NCBI GenBank assembly: GCA_964019425.1
Contig: OZ025799.1
Coordinates: forward strand, 248,001 to 312,000
Direction: 5' to 3'
Source: Flectonema sp. DT1601
Taxonomy: Eukaryota > Euglenozoa > Diplonemea > Diplonemida > Diplonemidae
Length of the DNA stretch: 64,000 bases
Every line of letters starts with the position of its first letter. Position 1 is the stretch's first letter. Both the position numbers and the translations under genes were made by a program. The notes beneath the pieces are model-generated. The model worked only from the letters and a program-made list of their open reading frames with translations, did no database searches and was not told the origin of the DNA. Of this stretch, positions 11,636 through 21,700 are shown piece after piece.

Positions 11636-12573
11636 CTATTTTACTTTGTCAATGAAGTCGGCTGGGTTACCGTGCTCTAAAAATGGTAAAAGCATCTTCT
11701 TAGCGAGTTCTGCATACTCGACAGTACCTCCGTTGTCGAACCTGTTTTGTAGTTTTATTTTGTATAGAGCTCCGCGACAATTTTACGGGACGTGAAGGTC
11801 TCTGACGAGGGTAATACATGTTTGATAATATAACAAAGTAAACATACCCTTGAACCAATTCTCTAAATTCGTCATCGGTATACTTTTCTCCCATTGATGT
11901 CATTATGTGACGAAATTCATTAGTGCTAACAGTACCATTCAAATTCTTATCAAACACTCGAAAGGCTTCAAGTACAGACTCAAGGGTATCCACTTGATCA
12001 TCCATTTCTGATACTAATTTCTTGTATCCATTTTTATCGAGGGCTTGAGATCCTTTACCACCATCCTTCTGTAGATCTCTGATTACTTCCTCACTTGGAT
12101 TGAGACCAGCAGCACGGAGGGCTGTTGGAATACTCTCTGGGGGGATAACTCCATCTGTTTTTTTTGTTTTTTTTAGATAGTATCATTAATTTTAGAACAG
12201 AAAAGTGAGAATAAGAAAAGCAGAGGTTAGTAAAAGAAAAAGTATTCATTTCTGCAGTTTCCTAACATCTAGGGCACCGCATTGAGTTATTTAGTTACAG
12301 TCAGGTAATAGAATATGTATTTTCAATATTTTCAATCTTTTAGATAGACAGATACATAAGGAAGTCCAATACATTGCGTACTGTGCATCGCTGATACTGC
12401 AAACTAAAGAGCATCGGGTTAACTCCCCAGAGAGCAACGAGGCAACAGGCAACGTAATTAGACTCAATCTTATTAAGATTGTTTTATTGAGGTGAACATA
12501 AAAATCATAAAAAAAACATACTCTTTTGCAACAGCGAAAACGCCTCCTCCATTAGTGTTTCTTGAGAAGTCAT
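11636..12573 (-). CDS. Calmodulin / myosin essential light chain-like EF-hand protein, two introns (154 aa)
   Basis: Three exons on the minus strand (12522-12573, 11848-12154, 11636-11741) join in frame to 154 residues ending with TAG. Both introns (12155-12521 and 11742-11847) have GTATGT donors and AACAG acceptors. The N-terminal pair of EF-hands is degenerate. The third, around [15 protein letters not shown], keeps a canonical loop (Asp1, Asn3, Asn5, Glu12). The fourth, [13 protein letters not shown], has a shortened loop, as in myosin essential light chains, and the run into [13 protein letters not shown] is typical of both calmodulin and light chains. It probably binds a myosin or IQ-motif target with at most one active calcium site. 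This is the only clearly cis-spliced gene here. Its ATG is preceded directly by 27 A residues, and intron 1 carries a LINE-derived insertion. Confidence 0.85.
12341..12488 (-). mobile_element. Short LINE 3'-end copy inside intron 1 of the EF-hand gene
   Basis: About 130 bp (12357-12488) match the 3' end of the LINE at 31213-31341 at roughly 90% by eye, including GTCCAATACATTGCG, GCATCGGGTTAACTCC and the CAATC..GATTG stem. The left side keeps a decayed GATA tract (TAGATAGACAGATAC), matching the LINE's tail. Similarity stops abruptly after GTTTTATT, as expected for extreme 5' truncation, or for a SINE that borrowed the LINE 3' end. It has the same orientation as the host gene and lies wholly within intron 1, so it does not alter the protein. 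Confidence 0.85.
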
Positions 12574-13576
12574 TTTTTTTTTTTTTTTTTTTTTTTTTTT
12601 CCCTTCTTCTTGGTTTAGATTTCCCTGAGGTAACAATATTTTTAAAACACTTAAAATAACAGTTTTATAATAAATTTATCAGGTTACGTTATGATAGTAC
12701 CCTCGTACTCATCTTTTATTGCATTAAAAGTAAATTTAATATGTAAGAAAAGTATTTTAAAATCCAATGCCGGGGAAAGGGGAGGAAGCTGTCTGAGAAT
12801 TCCTTCCAAGTTATTTTAGAGTTCCTCACAACAGCTTCTTGCCTTTTGCAATGAAAAAAAAAAATTAAAATAAAAAACAGATTCAAAAAAAAAAAAAAGA
12901 GCATTTGCGTTCATGGCGATAATCGCTGCTACCCGGAAGGGTACAATAATCATCGTTAAAGGGAAAGAGAAGACCCAGAAAATGATAGGTTTTTTTCCAT
13001 AGTTCGATGGTGTAGTGCCAAATTGACTAAATTTCGCACCTTCGCTAAGCTTCTTTATTCATACCTTCTGCAAAAGGGTTTGCTGAAACCTTTCACAGAG
13101 AACTGAAGGACGCAGATTACAGAAATTCAAAAAAAAAAAAAAAAAAAAAAAGGGAATTCACACCTTGCAAAGTTATACTGTAATTTCGGTTGTCTAACGC
13201 GATTACAAAAATATGGTTACACAAAAAAAGAAAACATGCTGTGCACCACCAAAATGCAAAAATTGATTTCATGTTCACTTCCATGACAGTATTTCTCATA
13301 GATTTTGAGTATCACTATTCAGCGATTCATTATTGATACAGGTTGGCTGAATTAAACAGAACTAAGAAAAAATAAAAGATGTAAATAAAAAACAAGATAA
13401 GTCGGACTGCATGATGTAAGAAAAGAAATCTCTTCTCTACTACAGACGAATCAACTTGTAAAATAGTTTTTCCAACACTAGAGGCCACACCTAATAAAAC
13501 AACACAGAGCATACTACTTCAACTGATATAACTCACAGACCGCCAAAGCCCTAAAGAGCAGTCACACGGGTCTGGA
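12574..13576. other. Intergenic spacer with 27-nt A leader tract
   Basis: Positions 12574-12600 are all T on the plus strand, giving an A27 leader immediately before the EF-hand ATG. A CCTCAG acceptor-like site lies just upstream of that tract. The rest is AT-rich with other homopolymers and no gene recognised. Confidence 0.6.
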
Positions 13577-13885
13577 TTATGAGTTTTTCTTCTTTCTTGC
13601 AAGCGCTTGATCTCTGACGAGGTACTCAACGTATTCCGTGTGTCTGTCTCGTACTCTGAAGTTTTCCTTGCTTTGCTTGTAGTCAGTAAGATCGTATTCT
13701 TGCATTACTTTATTCATAGTACATGGTTCTTCAGGCATGTAACCAGGGTTTAGTCGACGCCACATCTCACAAGAACGATCCTGTTGAGATTGCTTTCCAT
13801 TCTGTGAAACTTCATTTTGCTTTTGAGCGATTCGGTTTGCATTGTAGTTCGCTGACCGGAACTTCACATCAAGCATGTCGCACAT
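13577..13885 (-). CDS. Small conserved-looking protein of unknown function (102 aa)
   Basis: Uninterrupted frame of 102 residues, highly charged and hydrophilic, starting MCDMLDVKFRSANYN and ending in a basic ARKKKNS. It has no signal peptide or membrane segment. The central segment (PGYMPEEPCTMNKVMQEYDL) and the following aromatic and charged run have ordinary codon composition, unlike the homopolymer frames. A CCAAACAG acceptor-like site lies about 28 nt before the ATG. I do not recognise a family. The short, Tyr/Arg-rich, helix-breaking composition would fit an RNP, mitochondrial or axonemal small subunit, but nothing decides between these. Confidence 0.6.
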   Translation of the reverse strand: MCDMLDVKFRSANYNANRIAQKQNEVSQNGKQSQQDRSCEMWRRLNPGYMPEEPCTMNKVMQEYDLTDYKQSKENFRVRDRHTEYVEYLVRDQALARKKKNS

Positions 13886-14368
13886 TTTATTTCCTTTTTT
13901 TGTTTAGTGTTGTCTGTTTGGTAGTTGGATACTGTGTATGGTCTGCTTATTGTTTATTAAAGTTATTCAGGTGTTTATCTGCGACTATTCACCACCACAA
14001 CATCAACTTCTATTGATTCCTTAACGAGGCTGTTAAGAAGTATATTTAATATCCGGGATATGAATGAACTTTTAATTTTTAAAAAAAAAAAAAAAAAAAC
14101 TAAAAAAAAAAACTTAACAACTGATTGAGGAATGCGAGTCGGACACACTCGCCGTAAAAATTACAAAACTACTGATTGCGAAGGATTGCTGAATACTGAT
14201 TATGTCCCTGACCTGAAAGTAATGTTTTTCCGTTTGAATGGCGTTTCTGAAAGGAAATCATGATTGATTTCATAACCGTTTCGAGCGCTAGGCTTATTGA
14301 AGCCTGAGATTGCCGAAAACAAGCGAATGTTAATACGAAACAGAAATATAAGATGAAGTACGAGATGA
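13886..14368. other. Intergenic spacer
   Basis: Contains the splice-acceptor region of the 102-residue gene and an A-rich tract near 14081-14112. Nothing else recognised. Confidence 0.6.
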
Positions 14369-15163
14369 TTACGACCTTCCCTTTTTAGCTTTGCGTGGCT
14401 TGCGTCCAGCTTGTTTTTGAACTTTCTTAAGTTTCTTTGCCTTTGAACGATTCCTTTGAACAGGGAGTGAAGCAAAAGGATCTTCAGAGTCAGAGTCAGC
14501 ATTAGCCTCTTCCTCAGACTTTGAGTTATCACTTTCACAGTCAGATTCCGCTGGTTCGCTGCCGCTAGCAACAGAGAAGTCTATTTCTGCATCGTCGTCA
14601 GAACTGTAGTCACGTTGGCAGATGGATGCGCCGTCCTTTGCGTTTATTGAAACCCATCCTTCCAATGGTTGTACTATCTTACCTCTTCTTCCATTCTGTT
14701 GTACGATATCAAGTATTGTGTTGTGATCTAATCTTCCAACTGATGAACTTTCTAAGTCTTCAGATTGTCGGACTACTACCCCAGGGCTTACTACAATCCA
14801 TCTCTCACCCTGAAAGTTTTTTATTTTTGGTCGTTTTATTTGATTTTCTTCTGTTTCTGGGGCTGGTGTTGATTTCTTTTCTGGTTCGGTCTCTGGTTCA
14901 TTGTCAGCTACCTCGTCCCTCTTGCGCTTTTCTTTAATTGGTGCTCCACCATTTTCGGCTCTTATCTTAGCCCTCAAGTGTTGGACTCTAGCCATCATGA
15001 TCGCCTTGTTGTGAGGGATTACCTGTTGTTGCATTCTGTGTTCCTTCATCTTTGTTTCTCCTGACACCTTTGAACGCAACTTCTTACAGAGTCGCATGTT
15101 TAGATTCTTCTTTCTCTCCTTATTCTCCTTCCTTGATAAGTATGGGTTTGAACCACGTCCCAT
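14369..15163 (-). CDS. Basic/acidic protein with SH3-like domain, probably nuclear (264 aa)
   Basis: 264 residues in three parts. Residues 1-75 are strongly basic (MGRGSNPYLSRKENKERKK, later KIRAENGG), followed by a charged linker with a KEKRKRDE nuclear-signal-like patch. Residues about 120-178 form a compact beta-rich segment, from WIVVSPGVVVRQS to EGWVSINA, that resembles a bacterial-type SH3 fold, where the valine-rich strands and 'GWV' are typical. The C-terminus alternates Ser/Asp/Glu stretches with a Lys/Arg-rich end (KKLKKVQKQAGRKPRKAKK). This profile is common in nucleolar or ribosome-biogenesis proteins, but no specific family is recognised. A TTTCCACAG acceptor lies about 32 nt before the ATG. 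Confidence 0.7.
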   Translation of the reverse strand: MGRGSNPYLSRKENKERKKNLNMRLCKKLRSKVSGETKMKEHRMQQQVIPHNKAIMMARVQHLRAKIRAENGGAPIKEKRKRDEVADNEPETEPEKKSTPAPETEENQIKRPKIKNFQGERWIVVSPGVVVRQSEDLESSSVGRLDHNTILDIVQQNGRRGKIVQPLEGWVSINAKDGASICQRDYSSDDDAEIDFSVASGSEPAESDCESDNSKSEEEANADSDSEDPFASLPVQRNRSKAKKLKKVQKQAGRKPRKAKKGRS

Positions 15164-15761
15164 TTTTCTTGTTTACTATATTCTTGATATTCGCCTGTGG
15201 AAAGGTGATGTGATAAAGATAAGGAACACAAGCTCATAACACATGCCCCCCTCATCGAGTCTCATTTGATATTAGAAAACCTGCAGAAGAAACTACTAAG
15301 TCAGTATCAAAAGTCACAATGTTAACAAGTTCGATTCCGAGTGACGATGATTTATTTCAACACTCGCATAAAGAGAGAGGAACACAAAGAGTCTAAACAA
15401 CTAGCTGGCACACACTAACCAGAACTTAATTGAAACAAGACCTGGCCTATTGCTTCTGAAATTGAAGCAATAAGACAAATAGAAAAAAGAGAGAGAGTGG
15501 AGTGTAATAAAGAAACAAACTCCCTTACTGAGAGCTGTTTTATTAAAATATGAAATCTAATTGTCTTCATAATAAAAATGAGACTTTTAGCTAACGATGT
15601 AGATTCTTCAAGTAGACTATATAGATACCATAGTTAAGAATATGCTGTTCTGTGTGTTGATAACACATCGTCTTGTTGTTCTTCATTAAAGCAAATCTCT
15701 TAATTAATGAGAGATTGGCCTGTTGTTGTTCAACAGGTTGCTGTAGTCTGTTTCTTTTGTT
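15164..15761. other. Intergenic spacer with a perfect 9-bp hairpin
   Basis: Holds the DMC1 3' UTR and the leader of the SH3-like gene. TATTGCTTC (15448-15456) and GAAGCAATA (15464-15472) form a perfect 9-bp stem with a 7-nt loop; there is no T run beside it that would suggest a terminator. Confidence 0.5.
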
Positions 15762-16820
15762 TTAGTCTTTCGCGTCAGTTATTCCTTCAGAACTGATTTG
15801 GTAAACAGCTTCAGACTCCGGAAGACAAGGGGAATCATGAATTTTACAAATTCTTTGATCACCACGACCCTTTCTAAGATACAATCTAGTAGTCGACGCG
15901 TGAGCCATAACATGACCTCCGACTGGTTTCTTTGGATCAGCTGTGAACATTTGACCACCCGGATCAGATACAACTTGATTAGTGATGTAGACTGCGATAT
16001 TAAATTCTTCCGCAAGTTTGACGAGATGTGAAAGCATTCTTCCAAGTTTCTGTTGTCTATCTGCAAGCTGTCCTCTTCCAATAAAGTCAACTCGGAATAA
16101 CGCGGTGATACTGTCAATAATTAATAACCTAAATTGATCATCAACCATTTTCGCTCCTAACATCCCTAATAAAGATGCTTGATGTTCGTGAGTGTAGGCT
16201 CTCGCTACGATTATGTTTTCAAGAGCTGCTTCAGCTTCTAATCCGAAGCGTTCAGCAATTGGTCTGATTCTCTCCGGTCTGAAAGTACCTTCAGTATCAA
16301 TGTAGGCAATCTTTCCATTACCTCCGTTCATTGAACGGGGTAACTGTGTTGTAACACAAAGAGTGTGAGCAAGTTGTGTTTTTCCAGTTCGAAACTCTCC
16401 AAAGGCTTCTGTGATTGACATTGTTTCGATACCTCCTCCAAGAAGTTCATCGAAGGCTTTACAGCCAGTTGTTATCTTTACAACGTCTGACCGTTTTTGA
16501 AGCGCTTCTACTCCAGAGTGGAATCCGGCAAAACTAACAAACTTCTTAGCAGCGTCGAGTATCTTATCGATCTTTGCATCGCTGAGTCCCTTTATGTCAG
16601 CCAGATCTTTCTTTACGATCATTAATAATCCTCCAACAGTGTTAACACCACCTGCCTTTAGCTTTGCAACATCAGCAGCGCCAATACCAACTTCAGTTAG
16701 TCGTTCGATGTCAGTCCAGCCTTCTTCTGCTTCTTCTTCTTCGGCTTCAGGAGTTTGTTCTACAGGAGCCTTTTCTTGTTCGATCTTGCGCTTTTTCTCA
16801 GCCTGTGGTGCTGTTGGCAT
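15762..16820 (-). CDS. DMC1: Meiotic recombinase Dmc1 (RecA/Rad51 family), 352 aa
   Basis: A full-length, intronless RecA-family recombinase. A variable acidic N-terminus (1-35) precedes a helix-hairpin-helix domain at about 38-95. Walker A is GEFRTGKT at 141-148 and Walker B is the LLIIDS strand near 233-238. The C-terminus has [13 protein letters not shown] and ends in DAKD. Features such as [37 protein letters not shown] and ALFRVDF match Dmc1 rather than Rad51, although the [16 protein letters not shown] stretch leans towards Rad51. Dmc1 forms filaments on single-stranded DNA and drives interhomologue strand exchange in meiosis, so its presence implies a sexual cycle. A TTAACAG acceptor gives a 20-nt leader (starting at 16841). 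Confidence 0.92.
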   Translation of the reverse strand: MPTAPQAEKKRKIEQEKAPVEQTPEAEEEEAEEGWTDIERLTEVGIGAADVAKLKAGGVNTVGGLLMIVKKDLADIKGLSDAKIDKILDAAKKFVSFAGFHSGVEALQKRSDVVKITTGCKAFDELLGGGIETMSITEAFGEFRTGKTQLAHTLCVTTQLPRSMNGGNGKIAYIDTEGTFRPERIRPIAERFGLEAEAALENIIVARAYTHEHQASLLGMLGAKMVDDQFRLLIIDSITALFRVDFIGRGQLADRQQKLGRMLSHLVKLAEEFNIAVYITNQVVSDPGGQMFTADPKKPVGGHVMAHASTTRLYLRKGRGDQRICKIHDSPCLPESEAVYQISSEGITDAKD

Positions 16821-17283
16821 TTTGTTTGGTTGTATTTGAAGCTGTTAAGGATAAATGAATAAAAGCTTTGCGTACACTGAGACACTTCATGGCATTGGTT
16901 TAATAGAAAAATGAAAGATGTCTGTGACTGGGATCATCAATTCAAGTCAATGTAGACTTTGAAAAAAAAACCGTCTGCAGAATTAATTAATACTCTCGCG
17001 GACTAATTATTTTCATTTCTAATTTATCGATCGCTTTTTTTTTTTTTTTTACGTTGAGATAATCATTTTTTTTTTTTTAGCGGACTTGTTTCAGACTTAG
17101 CTTATTGTGCTGACGAGCACTATTCAGAAAGGTTAGGGCACCATAAAAAATGACACGAAATCACACCAGCCTTTTTGCTACAAAGTAGCTCATAATGGAT
17201 TGTGTGAGAGGGGGGAAAAAAAAAAATTTTTCAATAAAGAAAAAAAAGCTATTTCCTTTGCAATCATTATTCACGAAAGGGGA
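16821..17283. other. Intergenic spacer
   Basis: AT-rich spacer with T runs near 17036-17050 and 17067-17078, holding the DMC1 leader. Nothing else recognised. Confidence 0.6.
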
Positions 17284-18177
17284 TCAGCTTAGGTATTTGT
17301 CAGGGTTTTGACTAATATCAGAAAGCGCTTTTTGAACGAAAGCAGCTAAAGGTGATGGAAGGTTATCAAGAGAGAACCACTGAAGGTCATCGTGCTTGTG
17401 AGGTTCCTTATTAGTGGCTTTAAGAGGATCGCCAACCGCAGTTGCGATGTAACCAAGTGCGACCCAATTAGCTCCTGGAGGTGTTTGTGTAGTGACATCC
17501 AGTATTTTGGGGTTTTTAATCTCCAAACCAACTTCTTCAATCATTTCTCTCGATAACGCTTCTTCAACAGTTTCACCCAACTCAACAGCTCCTCCTGGTC
17601 GAGCCCATGTCCCAGGTTCAGATTTAGCATCCGCACTTCTCTTTATTAACAACACGTTCCTTTCATTATCGAATATAAAAGCTCCACAGCCGACTCCAAC
17701 GCAATGTTTTCCGGGTTGAATTGGCGGTTTTGGAGACACCTTTGATGAAGAAAGAATCTTTTTAATTAAGTCGTCTTCATTATCACAAATGCTACTCGAA
17801 GGTATTCCTAAAACACGAAGCCTTGAGAGGATGTCTTTACCACTTGGGTGTTCAGGATTAATCATAACCAAACAATCATGACGCCTTCCAACAATAAATC
17901 CTAATTCAAATAATGAAATAGTACTCGAGACTTCTCCAAACCAGAATACTGGTTTTACCTGTTTCCAATCATCAAGGCAGTCAAGTTCCCATTTACATTG
18001 TTGGATGTGTTCTTCTTCATTTAGCTCGTCGTAGCGTTCATTAATTGGATTTATAATACTGACGCCTAATCCGGTTACAAGTTTTCCTATTCTTTCACGC
18101 CATTGCTCTGTTGCACTTCCAGCAAGGAAGACTGCTCTTTCAGTGACTCGTTCTCCAGGATGATATATGGTACCCAT
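17284..18177 (-). CDS. Nucleoside deoxyribosyltransferase-like / Nudix hydrolase fusion (297 aa)
   Basis: Two domains in one chain. Residues 14-125 resemble the nucleoside 2-deoxyribosyltransferase-like family: FLAGS at 17-21, a Trp-rich middle, and SLFELGFIVGRR with the candidate catalytic Glu at 91. Residues 157-290 are a Nudix hydrolase with a perfect box: G196, E202, R210-E211, E214-E215, G217. Nudix enzymes cleave nucleoside diphosphates linked to another group; the Pro-Gly-Gly lead-in and PGANWVALGYIA resemble the MutT/NUDT15-like group that cleans nucleotide pools. The fusion suggests an enzyme that both strips bases and hydrolyses a modified nucleotide or NAD-like substrate; that is an inference. 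A TTTTTAACAG acceptor lies 18 nt before the ATG. Confidence 0.85.
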   Translation of the reverse strand: MGTIYHPGERVTERAVFLAGSATEQWRERIGKLVTGLGVSIINPINERYDELNEEEHIQQCKWELDCLDDWKQVKPVFWFGEVSSTISLFELGFIVGRRHDCLVMINPEHPSGKDILSRLRVLGIPSSSICDNEDDLIKKILSSSKVSPKPPIQPGKHCVGVGCGAFIFDNERNVLLIKRSADAKSEPGTWARPGGAVELGETVEEALSREMIEEVGLEIKNPKILDVTTQTPPGANWVALGYIATAVGDPLKATNKEPHKHDDLQWFSLDNLPSPLAAFVQKALSDISQNPDKYLS

Positions 18178-18734
18178 AATAAGTGTTTGAAGTTTCTGTT
18201 AAAAATCATCAGAAACAAAAAAGAACAGCAAAGCTAATCAGAGAACCATAAAATGGTATCAAAAGAACAACACTAAAAACTTAATCAACGAGGGGATTTT
18301 TAAAATCCAAATTTAAAAAAAAAAAAAATTACTACTAATAATAACATCAAATTAATTTCTACTTTATAATAGCGGACTGTATTCGCCAGAGTGGGAACCC
18401 CGCGATGCCGCGAAGATTGTTTTTTTTTTTTTTTTTTTTTCATTTTTTTTTCCTGACATAAAGCAACAAACAAATATTGATTAATTCTGGACTGTGATCA
18501 TAGCAATGCGGAGCACCTAATTATGCTAAGATTATTGTTTTTTTTTTCCAGAAAAAAAAAACGCTGAAAAACGCACCAAGATCGAACAGAGAAGTAAGTT
18601 AAAAGGTAAGAAAGGAAATACTATTCACAATTGAGAGAGAAGTGTATTAGAAAATAAATAACAGAGGAGTTTCGAAGTAACTAATAACGAGCAACGGATG
18701 AAAAAAAAAAAAAAAGGAAAAAGCAAAAATATTG
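18178..18734. other. Intergenic spacer
   Basis: Leader of the Nudix fusion and 3' UTR of the kinesin. Two short segments (about 18372-18420 and 18488-18540) both read GGACTGT and end in AAGATT before a T run. They may be decayed copies of one element, but the match is weak. Confidence 0.45.
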
Positions 18735-21700
18735 TTACGGAGCTGTGGTTCGTTTTGTTATTGATGCGAGTTTATTCGCTGCAATCATTAACTCTTCTTG
18801 AATCTTTTTGAACTCTGCAAGAGAAGGTATTCTTTCTAAGTGTGAAAAAGTTGTGATTCGCCTGACAACATTATCAGATGCAGCACTCACTGCATTTAAA
18901 TCTGACTCAGACACAGTCGCAACGGAACAGGACGATGATGATCTGAGAGTCTTCACAGCATTACTTCCATTACCTCTAACTGAAGCCTGCTTAGTAATAT
19001 TAACAGGTTTTCGTATACTCGATCCGCGACGTGGTGGTTGTGGACCGTTGACAGGAGTGCTGCTTTTCTTTTTAATTTGATCAATCTGTTCTTGTTTCTG
19101 TTCAAGTTGTGCTTGAAATGATTTTCTCTCTAAATCTCTTGAGTTGTCCGCCTCAAGTAATGCTTTCTTAGTAGATTCAAGTTCTTCTTTGAGATTATTA
19201 TTTTTATTAGTATCAGTTCCGATTTCACAGTCAGAGTCATCTCCAGCAAGAGAACTATTTTCAGAATCAGAACACAACGACATTGAATCACCAACACGTT
19301 CAACACCGTATCCTACTAAGTTTGGATCGGCATTAAGTCTGTCAGTCAAGGGTGGTTTTGCAAACTTATGAGGCGATGTACACTTTACCCCAATATCATC
19401 AGCATACACGGCTAAATGAAATTCCCCATTCGTAGCCGGAAGTTGTTCTCCATCCTTCGTTGTGATCCCTTGTAATGTTACCCAATAACTGTTCTTCGTC
19501 GCCTGTAAAGTCGTTTCCAAAACGCACTCGTTTGCCCAGAAGGCGTCGCATGCGGCGACTTTTTTTGTTTTAACATGTTCTGAAATTTTTTTATCAGTTT
19601 TTTTCCAATTATCATCAATGATTTCGTAAACCGACAACAACAAATAGACGTCTTTCGAATAACCTAAAATTGTAACTTTTCCAGAACCCGTAATTAAGAT
19701 CATCGGACTTTTTGCTGGAGTGCTATCATAAGAAGAATCCCAAGCACCAGAATATTGAAAAGCGTACCACTCAGAACGAGGTTCTAAAGGTGTGATGTCA
19801 ATGTCTGCTTGATCTGAATAAAAAGCCAAACGATATTCATCTTCAATTGGATTCTCAGTAAAAGGAACATAGACATACGGAATACCAGGTTGTAATGTTG
19901 CGTGAGTTTTTACAGTACAAGAAGACAGATATTCATTGCAAGCAACAAAACTAACATTCTGAGGTGATGGAACGTTGCTTCGAATGTATCTTTTTTGAGG
20001 TGCAAACATAGCATTAAATATTCGACCGTGGAGGTGGGGACGTTCTTTTGCTTCTTCGTTGGTAACATCGTCTTCAGGTATTTCTTCATCATCAGCTGCG
20101 AGAGATTGTTTAACTCTGAAATCATCTATTCTTTTATAAGAAAGAATCACAGTTACAAGTGTTGGTTCTGATACTGTAATACGATACTGATCGGAGTTTC
20201 GCCAATCAAAGTTGTCAACCCCTCTGCCTGTCATCTTTGACCAGAATCCTTCAAAGATTCTTCGAATCCAACCTCCTTCTTCTGGTACATGTGTGACTTC
20301 AATTTGCTCATCTGCAAAGACTCCCAAAACGTAATTCGTATGTTGTTTAGCATGAGCAGTAAATGGTATTATAATATAAGGATCAGGTGATCCTTTCAGT
20401 GTTAGCGATAGAGTGTTCTCCCTGTTTCGATTGTATCTACCAGACGTTATAAATCTTCCATTAAAATCCAATTGTTTTAAACATTTATCAACCAGTAGAT
20501 TCTTATCACCTTTGAACACCGCAATTCCCATGTAAATCGTCTTTCTCTTTAATCGTTTAAACGACTGAGAAACCACTCCTTGATGACCTGCAGCTGCTCC
20601 ATTATCGCAACTGGTGTCACTGAGTACGATGCTTATGTTACAGTCTTTGGGAACTTGTAACATAAATTGAGGATTATCAATAAAAGTGCTGTACGTTGGT
20701 CTTCCACCAGCTGTGAACGTCCCCCACTCACTTTTATACGTGACTCCAAAATAACTAAATAGTACGTTGTTGTTGTTATCACGGATGGTGTGAGATGCTG
20801 TGCTGGATGATCTGTTTTCTGATGTGATGGAATCGCTAAAAACTCTTCCAAGACCTTCAAGTAGTTTAAAATTAATATCAGAGTAGTTTGGATGTTTCTG
20901 AAGGACTGTCATGTTATTTTTATTATTACAACAAACATTAACCAAAGCATAAGCCGTAAGAACCGGTAGTTGTGGATCTCTCTCACCAACAGGTGAGAAT
21001 AACGTTTTAACCAGAATCTGTATCCCGTCAAGCTTTGCTATTTCAGCTTGGCAGCTGGTATGTTGCTGAGCAAGCCTTCCAATAACAGTCACACCAACCT
21101 TAATTAAATCAGCTACTTCAGGAGGAGTGTCTCTGATGAGGTTTATCATTTTATTTAAGAGCCCTCGTTTCAAAAGTTTATCCTTTATTTGAGGTTGGCC
21201 ATCAGCTATCTCTGCCAAAGCACTACAAGCAGACTCCTGAACTTGTTGATGAGGATGAGTTCCTACCATGTCACCTAATTGATAGAGGACATCATCACTA
21301 ACACATTGTTTATTTGAAGAACAACCTCTGACAAGAGATTCTAAAGCTCGACATGCAAATTGCTTACTATGTTCGTCTGATCTCTTTAACACTTCCGACA
21401 CAATTGGAATTCCATCCAGTTCTCTTGCTTCATCCCTTCCCTTCTCATCAACAGCGATAGACAGAGCATATGCTGCATGGGCAATGTAAGATTCTCTTCC
21501 TTTGTTTGCTTTGCAATCAATTAGACATAATAACTTTTTCAGTCCTCCCAATTCTCTAAATTTAGATTTCGAATCAGGAAATAGAATGCAGTGAGAAGTT
21601 AACTCGTGTAGAGATTCAGGTAACATTTTGTATATCCTGCTGAGCTCTTGATTTGTTTTCTGAAGAATGGCTGAAGTTTTCTTTGATAAACGTCTCTCAT

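Noticed and set aside
14200-14571. 123-codon minus-strand frame next to the SH3-like gene
   Set aside because: It overlaps the end of the 264-residue gene in another phase and has no recognisable composition or motif.
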